The notes under the pieces: model-generated
What the model saw: only the letters and a program-made list of their open reading frames with translations
What the model was told of the DNA's origin: nothing
The model's database searches: none
Program-made: the position numbers and the translations under genes
Shown: positions 51,535 through 60,341 of the stretch, piece after piece
Layout: the number at the start of each line of letters is the position of its first letter
Position numbering within the stretch: the stretch's first letter is position 1
From: Streptomyces violascens
GTDB lineage: Bacteria; Actinomycetota; Actinomycetes; Streptomycetales; Streptomycetaceae
Assembly: GCF_014649955.1 (NCBI RefSeq)
Contig: NZ_BMUA01000004.1
Location: 453,366 to 517,365 of the forward strand
Length of the DNA stretch: 64,000 nt
Reading direction: 5' to 3'

Positions 51535-52395
51535 TCAGTGCCCGGCCACGGACCGCCACGCCACGGGGAAATCGAAGTACGTGTCGGGGAAGGTCTCCGG
51601 CTGATACGTGAAGTGCCACCACTCCTCGGGCAGATTGACGAAGCCCTGCGCCGCGAGCGTGCTCTTCAGGAACTGCCGATTCGCCCGCTGTGCGCCCTGG
51701 ATGCGCGGGTCGTCGGTGTGCGCCAGGGTGTCGAAGCAGTCGAAACCGGTCCCCATGTCGACGGAGTTGTCGGGGAAGCGATCGTTCTTCGGCGCGTAGC
51801 AGGGCACGAGCGGCTGGCCCGGGTGGTAGGGCCGGGTGGGCAGAGCGGGCAGCTTCACGAGGGTGAGATCCATCGTGCTGCCCCGGCTGTGCCCGGACTT
51901 CTCGGCGATGTACCCGTCCGCGAACAGCCTCGACTTGTCGACGCGCGGATAGAACTCGGCCTTCATCCGCTCGTCGTCCAGGTCCTTCGCCCAGCGCACG
52001 AAGTGGTCGACGGCCCGCTGCGGCCGGTAGCAGTCGTACACCTTCAGGGAGTAGCCCTGCCGCAGCAGCTTCAGCTGCGCCCGGTGCAGCGCCTCGGCGG
52101 CCGGCCGGGTCAGGATGCACAGCGGCTGCCGGTATCCGTCGATCGGCTCACCCACGAAGTCGTGCGGGGTGATGTAGCGCATCTCCTGAATGATCGAGGG
52201 GTCGACGGAACTCAGCGCCACGAACACCTCGGGCGCCTTCGGCTCCGGCTCCGCCCGGGCGGTGGGGGAGAGGGCGGCGACGGTGAGCAGCGCGGCAGCT
52301 CCGGCGGCGAGCCCGCGCAGCATCCGCAACGCCCGCGACGGCGTTCGCCGGGAGGCCCTGGAGGTGGTGTCCTGTCGTTCGGCATGTCGTGTCAT
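51535..52395 (-). CDS. Secreted VanX-like D-Ala-D-Ala dipeptidase (M15D)
   Basis: A 286-residue zinc peptidase. Residues 1-48 are an export signal (RALRMLRGLAAGAAALLTVAALSPTARA). All VanX active-site elements are present: the zinc ligands His169 and Asp176 in SGHSRGSTMD, His261 with the base Glu258 in EEWWHF, the Arg of DCYRPQRAV and the MGTGFDCFD block. VanX in resistance clusters is cytoplasmic; this exported form more likely recycles or trims cell-wall dipeptides. No vanH/vanA genes are near, so it is not evidence of glycopeptide resistance. Confidence 0.9.
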   Translation of the reverse strand: MTRHAERQDTTSRASRRTPSRALRMLRGLAAGAAALLTVAALSPTARAEPEPKAPEVFVALSSVDPSIIQEMRYITPHDFVGEPIDGYRQPLCILTRPAAEALHRAQLKLLRQGYSLKVYDCYRPQRAVDHFVRWAKDLDDERMKAEFYPRVDKSRLFADGYIAEKSGHSRGSTMDLTLVKLPALPTRPYHPGQPLVPCYAPKNDRFPDNSVDMGTGFDCFDTLAHTDDPRIQGAQRANRQFLKSTLAAQGFVNLPEEWWHFTYQPETFPDTYFDFPVAWRSVAGH

Positions 52396-52476
52396 GTGCA
52401 CACCCTCTATCAGGTCAACTGGTGGGCAGGATAGGCCGGTTGGTCCTGGGCTCTCGGTTCGAAAACGGGCATCGAC

Positions 52477-52482
52477 TAGAGT
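52477..52482 (+). promoter_or_regulatory. -10 box of a leaderless promoter (NUDIX gene)
   Basis: TAGAGT is followed by 6 nt and then GTG at 52489, with no distinct ribosome binding site. Confidence 0.45.
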
Positions 52483-52488
52483 CCGCGG

Positions 52489-53013
52489 GTGACCGCGACC
52501 CCGAACCCGCCCCTCAACGACTCCCACTGCGCTGCGTGCGGAGCACCGTACGCCGCCGCGGACGGCGCCTGGCCTCGCGGCTGTACGGCCTGCGGCACGG
52601 TCGCGTACCGCAATCCGCTCCCCGTCGCGATCGCGCTCCTGCCGGTTGTCGACGCACGCGGCACCGGCCTCGTCGTCATCACCCGCACCATCGAGCCGCA
52701 ACTGGGCGGCCTGGCCCTGCCCGGTGGCTTCATCGACCTCGGCGAGACCTGGCAGGACGCCGTCGTACGCGAACTCAAGGAGGAGACCGGCATCGAGGCC
52801 CCGGTCGGCGAGGTCCGCCTCGCGGACGCCCTGAGCTCCCCCGAACACCTCCTGCTGTTCGGCCTGTTGCCGTCCCGCCCGGCCGAGGCCCTGCCGCCCC
52901 GGCGGCCCACCGACGAGACCGAGGGCTGGGAACTGCTGCGTGAACCGGCCGAGTTGACGTTTCCGCTGCATACGGAGGCGGTGCGGAAGTGGTTCGCGGG
53001 GGAGTACCGCTGA
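52489..53013 (+). CDS. NUDIX hydrolase with N-terminal zinc ribbon
   Basis: A 174-residue hydrolase of nucleoside diphosphate-linked compounds. The Nudix box is complete: GFIDLGETWQDAVVRELKEETGI. An N-terminal zinc ribbon (CAACGAPYAAADGAW...GCTACGTVAYRNPLP, two CxxC pairs) precedes it, as in NADH pyrophosphatase-like and ADP-ribose hydrolases. The cytoplasmic substrate cannot be told from sequence. The start is GTG from a leaderless-type promoter. It is convergent with the GH31 gene. Confidence 0.9.
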   Translation: MTATPNPPLNDSHCAACGAPYAAADGAWPRGCTACGTVAYRNPLPVAIALLPVVDARGTGLVVITRTIEPQLGGLALPGGFIDLGETWQDAVVRELKEETGIEAPVGEVRLADALSSPEHLLLFGLLPSRPAEALPPRRPTDETEGWELLREPAELTFPLHTEAVRKWFAGEYR

Positions 53014-53040
53014 GCGCTCCGCGGGGGTGCGGGTATGCGA

Positions 53041-53092
53041 CTGCGGGCCGTCGGGGCTGGTCGCGCACTTCTCCGCGCTCCTTCGGGGCGCG
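53041..53092. repeat. Dispersed Streptomyces element with terminator hairpin
   Basis: TGCGGGCCGTCGGGGCTGG, then TTCTCCGCGC and a hairpin CGCGCTCC-TTC-GGGGCGCG (53074-53092, one G-T pair). It is the same family as 8307-8354 and lies between two convergent stops, suggesting a terminator role. Confidence 0.6.
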
Positions 53093-53115
53093 CCACCCCG
53101 CCCGGCGCGGGCGGC

Positions 53116-55470
53116 TCAGCGCACCGCCCCCCGCACCCGCACCGGGTATCCGACCGCACCGCTCGCCCCGCCGTCGACCGGCTCCACCACCACCCGGCCG
53201 TTGGCGACCCGGGTCGAGAATCGCTCGACCTTCGCCGGCTCCCAGCCGTCCCCCGCGTCCCGCACCACGATCCCGCCCCCGGTACGCCCGGCGGCCGGCG
53301 CCCACACCTCGAGCTCCAGGCCGCCTCCGTCGCCCCGCACCGGGATCACCGAACCGGCCCGGGCGAGGACCGGGATCCGGGACAGGGGGGCGTTGAGGAG
53401 CACCGTGCCCGGGCCGACATGGGCCTCGCCGGTCGTGGTGTCGTACCAGCGCCCGCGCGGCAGGCGCACCGCCCGCCGGTCGGCGCCGCGCTCCAGGACC
53501 GGGGCCACGAGCAGCGCATCGCCGAGCAGGAACGAGTCCTCGCAGTCGCGCAGCGCCCGGTCGCCCGGCACGCCCCACCACACCGGGCGCACATAGGGCG
53601 CCCCGGTCATCCGCGCCAAGTGGGCCAGCGTCACGAAGTAAGGGTGCAGCCGCTGCCGTTCGGCCAGCGCCGCCCGCGCGCTCTCCAGGATCTTCGGGCC
53701 GAACTCCCAGGGCTCCCGCCGCCCCGCCCACTTCGCCGCATGCGTACGGAACAGGGGCAGCCAGGCACCCAGCTGGAACCAGCGCAGATACAGCTCGGGC
53801 GAGGGGCTGCCGGTGAAGCCGCCCACGTCGGGGCCCGAATACGGCACGCCGCACAGGCCGAGCCCCAGCACCAGGGACAGCGAGGCACGCAGCCCGGGCC
53901 AGCCGGTCGCCACATCGCCGGACCAGGTGCCGCCGTAGCGCTGCATACCGGCCCAGCCGGAGCGCGAGAAGAGGAACGGCCGCTCGTCGGGGCGCAGCCG
54001 GCGCAGCCCCTCGTACCCGGCGCGAGCCATGGTGAGGCCGTACACATTGTGGGCCTCGCGGTGATCGCCACCGCGGCCGTCCAGGTCGTGCCGCGCGGAC
54101 CGGGGCAGCGTCGGATCCCCGAAGGGCGCGAACGCCACCGGCTCGTTCATGTCGTGCCACACCCCGGCGAAGCCCTGGTCGAGCCGCTCCTGGTAGAGCC
54201 CGCCCCACCAGGAGCGAGCCTTGGGGTCGGTGAAGTCCGGATAGGCGCACTCGCCGGGCCACACCTCGCCGTGCACCTCGTGGCCGTGGGCGTCCTGGAC
54301 GAAGGCCCCGGCGGCCAGGCCGCTCTCGTACACCGGATTCCCGCGCTCCGCCTTGACCGCCGGGTCGACGATCGAGACCAGCCGCACCCCCTCCTCCGCG
54401 AGGTCCTTGGCGAGGCGCGGCACATCCGGGAAGGCGTCGCGGTCGACCGTGAAGACCTGGTGGGCGTCGTAGTGGTCGATGTCCAGATGCAGTGCCGACA
54501 GCGGCAGACCGCGCTCGGTGTACCCGCCGACGATCCGCCGCACCTCGCGTTCGCTGCCGAACCCCCAGCGCGCGTGCTGGGGGCCGAGCGCCCACGACGG
54601 CGGCAGCGCGGGCGCGCCCGTCAGCGCCGTCCAGCCCTGGAGCACCCGGGCCGGGGTACCCGCCACCACCCAGCAGCGCAGCGGTCCTCCCTCCATCCGC
54701 AACTCGCTCGCTCCCGGCCGGTCGTGCCCGGACCCCGCTCCCTCCTCGCCCTCGCGCAGCACCACCCGCCCGTCCCACGTGCTGTCATAGAACGCGAGGT
54801 GGGTCCCCGCGTCCGCCACCACCAGCTGCACGGGCATCGTGATGTACAGCGGATCGTCACCCGGGGCGAACCCGCCCCCGGGGTCGGTGTTCCACAGCCG
54901 GTACGCCCCGTCCCGCAGCCGGGGCCCGTGCGCCCGCCCGCCCAGGCCGAAGAACCGTGCGTCGGCGGCCACTTCGGACCGCTGCATCCAGCGGGCAGGT
55001 CCGCCGCCGACCGGTTCCCACCAGCGCGGCGGCAGCTCGCGCCGCAGCACGACCCCGCCCGGTGTGCTCACCTCCACCGCCCCGTGCCGGGAGATGACCA
55101 CGGTCAGCCGCTCGGACACGACCCGCCAGCCGCCCTCCTTGTCCGGCTCGAGGACCGCCCGCGGATCCGGCGCGGGCGCCCGGCCGCCCAGGGCGTACGA
55201 CGGCTCCGGCCCCGCTCCGTCCCAGCCCCAGAACACCGCGCCGCCCACCGCGACCCGCACCTCCAGCTCGGAACGCGCGAACCGCACCACCCCGCCGCCG
55301 GCGCGTGGCTCGGCCTCGATGACCGCCCCCGGCACCCGGGCCCGCTCCGGCCCGCGCGCGGGCAGGTCCCGCGCGTCCGCCCGGCGCCGCCGCAGGGCCG
55401 AGCGCATCGCCCGCAGCCCCCGCACCGAACCGACCGCCTTCACCGAGCGCACCAGGTCATCGCCGTTCAT
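53116..55470 (-). CDS. GH31 alpha-glucosidase/xylosidase-type glycoside hydrolase
   Basis: A 784-residue family 31 enzyme that releases alpha-linked sugars. The nucleophile Asp440 lies in GVWHDMNEPVAF, and the acid/base in TWSGDVATGWPGL. LGPQHARWGFGSEREVRRIVGGYTERGLPLSALHLDIDHYD and GADVGGF-type PYSGPDVGGFTGSPSPELYLRW are further family blocks. There is no signal peptide; a basic helical N-terminus (MRSALRRRRADARD) is present, so it is likely cytoplasmic. The ATG at 55470 follows AGGGTGAG; a GTG 9 bp upstream is an alternative. Exact substrate (maltose, isomaltose or xyloside) unknown. Confidence 0.9.
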   Translation of the reverse strand: MNGDDLVRSVKAVGSVRGLRAMRSALRRRRADARDLPARGPERARVPGAVIEAEPRAGGGVVRFARSELEVRVAVGGAVFWGWDGAGPEPSYALGGRAPAPDPRAVLEPDKEGGWRVVSERLTVVISRHGAVEVSTPGGVVLRRELPPRWWEPVGGGPARWMQRSEVAADARFFGLGGRAHGPRLRDGAYRLWNTDPGGGFAPGDDPLYITMPVQLVVADAGTHLAFYDSTWDGRVVLREGEEGAGSGHDRPGASELRMEGGPLRCWVVAGTPARVLQGWTALTGAPALPPSWALGPQHARWGFGSEREVRRIVGGYTERGLPLSALHLDIDHYDAHQVFTVDRDAFPDVPRLAKDLAEEGVRLVSIVDPAVKAERGNPVYESGLAAGAFVQDAHGHEVHGEVWPGECAYPDFTDPKARSWWGGLYQERLDQGFAGVWHDMNEPVAFAPFGDPTLPRSARHDLDGRGGDHREAHNVYGLTMARAGYEGLRRLRPDERPFLFSRSGWAGMQRYGGTWSGDVATGWPGLRASLSLVLGLGLCGVPYSGPDVGGFTGSPSPELYLRWFQLGAWLPLFRTHAAKWAGRREPWEFGPKILESARAALAERQRLHPYFVTLAHLARMTGAPYVRPVWWGVPGDRALRDCEDSFLLGDALLVAPVLERGADRRAVRLPRGRWYDTTTGEAHVGPGTVLLNAPLSRIPVLARAGSVIPVRGDGGGLELEVWAPAAGRTGGGIVVRDAGDGWEPAKVERFSTRVANGRVVVEPVDGGASGAVGYPVRVRGAVR

Positions 55471-55621
55471 GCAGCTCACCCTGCCACCCGGACGGCCCTG
55501 CGTGCGGTTCGTTCAACTGCCGTTCACCCGTGGTGGCGCCACATGCCTGGGCATCCGACTATGGGTGGGGGACCCTGGTGCGGAAGACGATCACATGGCA
55601 TCGTCCCTGTCAGCCGCCTCA

Positions 55622-55647
55622 CGCGCACACCCCTTCGCGTGTGCGCG
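55622..55647 (+). other. Stem-loop in the leader of the acetoacetyl-CoA synthetase gene
   Basis: Perfect 9-bp arms CGCGCACAC / GTGTGCGCG with an 8-nt loop, about 40 bp before the start at 55689. Could be an operator or leader structure. Confidence 0.45.
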
Positions 55648-55688
55648 GGAAACACGCACATCACGCGTTACAGCCCGGGAGCCGACCC

Positions 55689-57677
55689 ATGACCTCAGCA
55701 GCGAACCCCGCTCCGCAGCCCGTGCCCTTGTGGCAGCCGGACTCCGACCGCATCGCCGCCGCGCGGATCACCCGCTTCCAGGCCTGGGCGGCCGAGCGCT
55801 ACGGGGCACCGGCCGAGGGCGGGTACCCGGCTCTCCACCGCTGGTCGGTGGCCGAACTCGACACCTTCTGGCAAGCCGTCGCAGACTGGTTCGACATCCG
55901 CTTCTCCTCCCCATACGCAGCTGTCCTTGCTGATCGAACGATGCCCGGCGCGCAGTGGTTCCCGGGGGCCACCCTGAACTACGCGGAACACGCGCTGCGC
56001 ACCGCCGAGGACCCCGCGCGGGCAGGCGACCCGGCCCTCCTGCACGTCGACGAGACGCATTCACCGGTCGAGATCAGCTGGTCCGCACTCAGGGCCCAAG
56101 TCGGCTCGCTGGCCGCCCAGTTGCGTGCCCTCGGCGTACGACCCGGCGACCGGGTCAGCGGCTATCTGCCCAACGTCCCGCAGGCGGTCACCGCGCTGCT
56201 CGCCTCGGCCGCCGTCGGCGCCGTCTGGACCTCGTGCGCCCCCGACTTCGGCGCCCGCAGCGTCCTCGACCGCTTCCAGCAGGTCGAGCCGGTCGTCCTG
56301 TTCACCGTCGACGGCTACCGCTACGGCGGCAAGGAACACGACCGCACGGACGTCGTCGCGGAACTGCGCCGCGAACTGCCCACCCTGCGCGCCGTCGTGC
56401 ACATCCCGCTGCTCGGGACACCCGCCCCCGAGGGCACCCTCGAATGGTCCGCGCTCACCTCGGACGAGGTGGAGCCCGTCTTCGAGCAGGTGCCCTTCGA
56501 CCACCCCCTGTGGGTGCTCTACTCCTCCGGCACGACGGGCCTGCCCAAGGCGATCGTGCAGTCCCAGGGCGGCATCCTCCTGGAGCACTTCAAGCAGCTC
56601 GGACTGCACTGCGACCTCGGCCCCGAGGACCGTTTCTTCTGGTACACCTCCACCGGCTGGATGATGTGGAACTTCCTCGTCTCCGGCCTGCTCACCGGCA
56701 CCACCGTCGTCCTGTACGACGGCAGCCCCGGCTACCCCGACACGGGCGCCCAGTGGGGCGTGGCGGAGCGCACCGGCGCCACCCTGTTCGGCACGTCGGC
56801 CGCGTACGTCATGGCCTGCCGCAAGGCCGAGGTGCATCCGGGGCGCGACTTCGACCTGTCCCGCGTCAAGGGCGTCGCGACCACCGGTTCGCCGCTGCCG
56901 CCCGACGGGTTCCGCTGGCTCCACGACGAGGTGCGCGAGGACCTGTGGATCGCCTCGGTCAGCGGCGGCACCGACGTCTGCTCCTGCTTCGCGGGAGCGG
57001 TCCCCACGCTGCCCGTGCACATCGGCGAGCTCCAGGCACCCTGCCTCGGTACCGACCTCCAGGCCTGGGACGCGCAGGGCCGGCCCGTCATCGGCGAGGT
57101 CGGCGAACTCGTCGTCACCAACCCGATGCCCTCGATGCCGATCCGGTTCTGGAACGACCCCGACGGCAGCCGTTACCGCGACAGCTATTTCGACATGTTC
57201 CCGGGCGTATGGCGTCACGGCGACTGGATCACCATCACCGACCACGGCTCGGTGATCATCCACGGCCGCTCCGACTCGACCCTCAACCGTCAAGGCGTGC
57301 GCATGGGTTCGGCCGACATCTATGAGGTCGTCGAGCGCCTTCCGGAGGTCCGCGAGTCCCTCGTCATCGGCCTGGAAGAGCCGGACGGCGGCTACTGGAT
57401 GCCCCTGTTCGTGCACCTCGCCGAGGGCGCCGTCCTGGACGAGGCACTCCGTACGAAGATCAAGCAGGCGATCCGGGAGCAGCTCTCGCCCCGTCATGTC
57501 CCCGACGAGATCATCGAGGCGCCGGGCGTCCCGCACACCCTCACGGGCAAGCGCATCGAGGTCCCCGTGAAGCGCCTCCTCCAAGGCACGGCGCTCGACA
57601 AGGCTGTCAACCCCGGCTCGGTCGACAACCTCGACCTGCTGCGCTTCTACGAGGACATCGCCCGCAAGCGCGGCTGA
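55689..57677 (+). CDS. Acetoacetyl-CoA synthetase
   Basis: A 662-residue ANL-superfamily ligase that activates acetoacetate to acetoacetyl-CoA with ATP. The AMP-binding loop is LWVLYSSGTTGLPKAIVQSQGG, then FFWYTSTGWMMWNFLVSGLL (characteristic of acetoacetyl-CoA synthetases and close acetyl-CoA relatives), WRHGDWITITDHG and the catalytic-lysine block PHTLTGKRIEVPVKRLLQG. The N-terminal WQPDSDRIAAARITRFQAWA also fits this subfamily. GGGAG precedes the ATG. Acetoacetate use links to fatty-acid turnover and polyketide precursor supply. It is regulated from a 218-bp leader with a stem-loop. Confidence 0.93.
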   Translation: MTSAANPAPQPVPLWQPDSDRIAAARITRFQAWAAERYGAPAEGGYPALHRWSVAELDTFWQAVADWFDIRFSSPYAAVLADRTMPGAQWFPGATLNYAEHALRTAEDPARAGDPALLHVDETHSPVEISWSALRAQVGSLAAQLRALGVRPGDRVSGYLPNVPQAVTALLASAAVGAVWTSCAPDFGARSVLDRFQQVEPVVLFTVDGYRYGGKEHDRTDVVAELRRELPTLRAVVHIPLLGTPAPEGTLEWSALTSDEVEPVFEQVPFDHPLWVLYSSGTTGLPKAIVQSQGGILLEHFKQLGLHCDLGPEDRFFWYTSTGWMMWNFLVSGLLTGTTVVLYDGSPGYPDTGAQWGVAERTGATLFGTSAAYVMACRKAEVHPGRDFDLSRVKGVATTGSPLPPDGFRWLHDEVREDLWIASVSGGTDVCSCFAGAVPTLPVHIGELQAPCLGTDLQAWDAQGRPVIGEVGELVVTNPMPSMPIRFWNDPDGSRYRDSYFDMFPGVWRHGDWITITDHGSVIIHGRSDSTLNRQGVRMGSADIYEVVERLPEVRESLVIGLEEPDGGYWMPLFVHLAEGAVLDEALRTKIKQAIREQLSPRHVPDEIIEAPGVPHTLTGKRIEVPVKRLLQGTALDKAVNPGSVDNLDLLRFYEDIARKRG

Positions 57678-58997
57678 TCACCCCCCGTAGGTGGCCTCGG
57701 ACTCGCCGAGCACATCGGCGAAGTCCGAGGCCAGCCGCGCCGCCTCAGAAGTGTCCAGACCTGCCACCGTGATGCGTACGCCGGGAGCCGAGGCCATCCG
57801 GAAGCGGGCTCCGGCCGCCACCCACCAGCCGCGCGTACGCAGCCCGTTGACGACGGCCGACTCGTCGCGGACCGGAACCCACACATTCATCCCGCTCGCC
57901 CCGTGCGCCGGAATCCCGCGCCGGACCAGCTCCTTGACGAATGCCGTACGCCGCTCCCCATAGGTGGCCTCCGCCCGCGTCACCAGTAGCTGAGCCGACG
58001 GGTCGTCCAGCAAGGTCAGCACGGCCGCCTGCAGCAGATGACTCACCCACCCGGAGGTGAGCAGCAGCCGCCCGTCGTGCCGCGCCAGCGTCACCGGGTC
58101 ACACGCGGTGGCCGCCCACCGCAGGTCCGTGCCCAGGTACTTGGTCACGGTCCGCACCTGTGCCCACCGCGAAAGTCCGCCCTCCGTAAGAGAGTTGAGC
58201 TCCGCACCCGCGATCTCGGCGGCATGGTCGTTCTCGATCACCAGCACCTCGGGGGCCTGCCGCAGCACCTCGACCAGCTCGTCGCGCCGCGCCGGGGAGA
58301 AGCAGCCGCCGTACGGATTCTGTGCCCGGGGACTGCACACGACGGCCCGAGCTCCGGCGCGCAGCGCCTCGCGCAGCTCCTTGGGGCGCATGCCCTCGTC
58401 GTCCACGGCGACCGCGATCGTGCGCAGCCCCATGGCGTGCAGCAGGTCGAGCAGATGGTGGTACCCGGGATCCTCCATCGCCACCGCGTCCCCGGGCCGC
58501 AACTCCGTGGTCAGCAGCCGCGCGATGCAGTCGAGCGCCCCATGGGCGAACGTCACGCACTCGGACGGCACCCCGTCACCCTCGAACCACGCGCGCACCC
58601 GGTCCTCCAGCTGTGGCAGCCGTGGTGTGGACCGGTGCGAGCGGGGCCCCGTCGACGGTGCGACGAGCCCCGGAAGATCCGGCAGGAAAGCGGAGTCGGG
58701 ATGCCCGCCCGCCAAGTCCCGCAGCCCTTCGGGGACTTTGGGCGGCCTCCGGGAAGCGACGGCGGGCTCCGGGGCCACCACGGTTCCGCCGCGCCCACGG
58801 GTCACGACCACACCGCGCCGGCGCAGCTCCTTGTAGGCGGTGGCGACCGTGCCGGGACTCACCGTGAGTTCATCGGCCAGCCTGCGCACCGGAGGGAGCG
58901 CGTCACCGGGGCCAAGACCTCCGTCGGCGACCGCGCGCTCGACGGACGCGGCAATCCCCTTGGCTGTCGTACCAGAGATCGAATATTGTGCTGCCAC
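57678..58997 (-). CDS. MocR-type PLP-dependent GntR regulator
   Basis: A 439-residue protein: GntR winged helix at the N-terminus (TTAKGIAASVERAVADGGLGPGDALPPVRRLADELTVSPGTVATAYKELRRRGVVVTRGRGG) and an aminotransferase fold with PLP lysine in RTVTKYLGTDLRWAAT. SPRAQNPYGGCFSPARRDELV is the substrate-loop block. The GTG at 58997 is exactly 7 nt from a -10 box, so it is leaderless. It ends at the acetoacetyl-CoA synthetase stop (convergent, no gap) and is divergent from an MFS gene, its probable target. Confidence 0.88.
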   Translation of the reverse strand: MAAQYSISGTTAKGIAASVERAVADGGLGPGDALPPVRRLADELTVSPGTVATAYKELRRRGVVVTRGRGGTVVAPEPAVASRRPPKVPEGLRDLAGGHPDSAFLPDLPGLVAPSTGPRSHRSTPRLPQLEDRVRAWFEGDGVPSECVTFAHGALDCIARLLTTELRPGDAVAMEDPGYHHLLDLLHAMGLRTIAVAVDDEGMRPKELREALRAGARAVVCSPRAQNPYGGCFSPARRDELVEVLRQAPEVLVIENDHAAEIAGAELNSLTEGGLSRWAQVRTVTKYLGTDLRWAATACDPVTLARHDGRLLLTSGWVSHLLQAAVLTLLDDPSAQLLVTRAEATYGERRTAFVKELVRRGIPAHGASGMNVWVPVRDESAVVNGLRTRGWWVAAGARFRMASAPGVRITVAGLDTSEAARLASDFADVLGESEATYGG

Positions 58998-59004
58998 GTA
59001 AGAG

Positions 59005-59033
59005 ATTCTGTACCAATACATAAATGACGTCAA
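59005..59033 (-). promoter_or_regulatory. Leaderless promoter of the MocR-type gene
   Basis: On the minus strand TTGACG (59028-59033), 17 bp, CAGAAT (59005-59010), then 7 nt and GTG. It occupies almost the whole 45-bp divergent region shared with the MFS gene, so one bound regulator could block both. Confidence 0.65.
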
Positions 59034-59042
59034 GGGGGAACA

Positions 59043-60317
59043 GTGAGCTGGAGCCGCCGCCGCGCAGCACTGTGGGAACGCATCCCAGGAGGCCTAGACG
59101 GCCGCCGGATGCTGTCGGTCGCCTTCGTCGACAGGACCGGAAGCGGCCTCTGGGAAGCCGTCTCCGTCCTCTACTTCACCTACGTGGCCGGGCTCTCGCT
59201 CACCCAGATCGGCACCCTGGTCGCCGCGTCCGGAGCCGTCGGAATCGCGGGGGCGCCCATCGGCGGCCGCATCGCCGACCGGCTGCCCCTGACCCGCGTC
59301 CTCGTCGGCCTCCAATCGCTGCGCGCCGTCGCCGCGTTCGCGCTCCTGACCACCGACAACTTCGTACTGCTGCTCCTGATCGCCTCCGTGGGAAGCTTCG
59401 GCGACCGCTCGGCCAACGTCCTCACCAAGCTGTACGCGGCCAGGATCGCGGGCCCCGACCGCGTCCGCTACCAGGCCGTCAGCCGGACCGTCGCCAACGC
59501 GGGCTGGGCGGTGGGCGGCCTGGCCGCCGCAGGCGCCCTCGCCATCGGCTCGGTCTCCGCCTACGAGTGGCTCCTCGCGGGCAACGCCCTCTCGTTCGTC
59601 GGCTCCGCCCTCATCACGGCCCTCTGTGCCGAACCCCAGGCGCCCTCGCGCACGGTCGCCAAGCCCGGTGACCCGGCGGCCGGGACGAACCCGGCCAACC
59701 CCTGGTGCGACCGCCGCTACCTCGCCTTCGTGGCCAGCGAAACGGTCCTCTTCCTGGACGACGCGGTGTTCAAGGTCGGCCTCCCGCTCTGGACCGTGCA
59801 CGCCACCGACGCCCCGCACGGCCTCGTCCCGCTGCTCATGGTGCTCAACAACGTCATGGTGGTCGGCCTCCAGGTGCCCCTCGCGCGATTCGGCGCCACC
59901 ACGGCGGCGGCCCGGAGGCTCCTGTTCCCGCTCTCCGCGATCTTCGCGCTCTCGGGCGTGGCCATGGCGGCCTCCGCGGCACACGGCGCCGCACTCGCGA
60001 CCGCCTTCCTCCTCATCGCGACGGCCGCCTTCACGCTGGCCGAGATCATCCACGCGACGATCTCCTGGGAGCTCTCGATCGCCCTCGCACCCGACGAGGC
60101 GCAGGGCACCTACCTCGGGGTGCACGGCCTGGCCCAGTCCGTCCAGCGCAGCATCGGCCCGCTCGCCGTCACCACGGCCATCGCGACCGGGCCCGCCGGC
60201 TGGATCACCTTCGGCACCGTCATCGCGGGCACCTGCCTGGTCCAGCACCGTCTCGCCCGGCCGCGCCCCGGGCGGACGCCGCTGTCAGCGCCGTCGGTTA
60301 CGGTGAGTGAGCATTGA
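59043..60317 (+). CDS. MFS transporter
   Basis: A 424-residue 12-helix permease starting at GTG behind CAAGGGGG. The helix 2-3 loop is GGRIADRLPLTRVLVGLQ. It has typical MFS symmetry but a weak second loop motif, like drug/solute exporters. It is divergent from a PLP-dependent GntR regulator with only 45 bp between start codons, so its expression is probably switched by a vitamin B6-linked or amino compound. The substrate is unknown. Confidence 0.83.
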   Translation: MSWSRRRAALWERIPGGLDGRRMLSVAFVDRTGSGLWEAVSVLYFTYVAGLSLTQIGTLVAASGAVGIAGAPIGGRIADRLPLTRVLVGLQSLRAVAAFALLTTDNFVLLLLIASVGSFGDRSANVLTKLYAARIAGPDRVRYQAVSRTVANAGWAVGGLAAAGALAIGSVSAYEWLLAGNALSFVGSALITALCAEPQAPSRTVAKPGDPAAGTNPANPWCDRRYLAFVASETVLFLDDAVFKVGLPLWTVHATDAPHGLVPLLMVLNNVMVVGLQVPLARFGATTAAARRLLFPLSAIFALSGVAMAASAAHGAALATAFLLIATAAFTLAEIIHATISWELSIALAPDEAQGTYLGVHGLAQSVQRSIGPLAVTTAIATGPAGWITFGTVIAGTCLVQHRLARPRPGRTPLSAPSVTVSEH

Positions 60318-60341
60318 TCAACACTGTGCTCAGGGGGAAAC

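Noticed and set aside
51535..52395. Glycopeptide resistance (vanX) locus
   Set aside because: No vanH, vanA or vanRS genes nearby, and the protein is exported.
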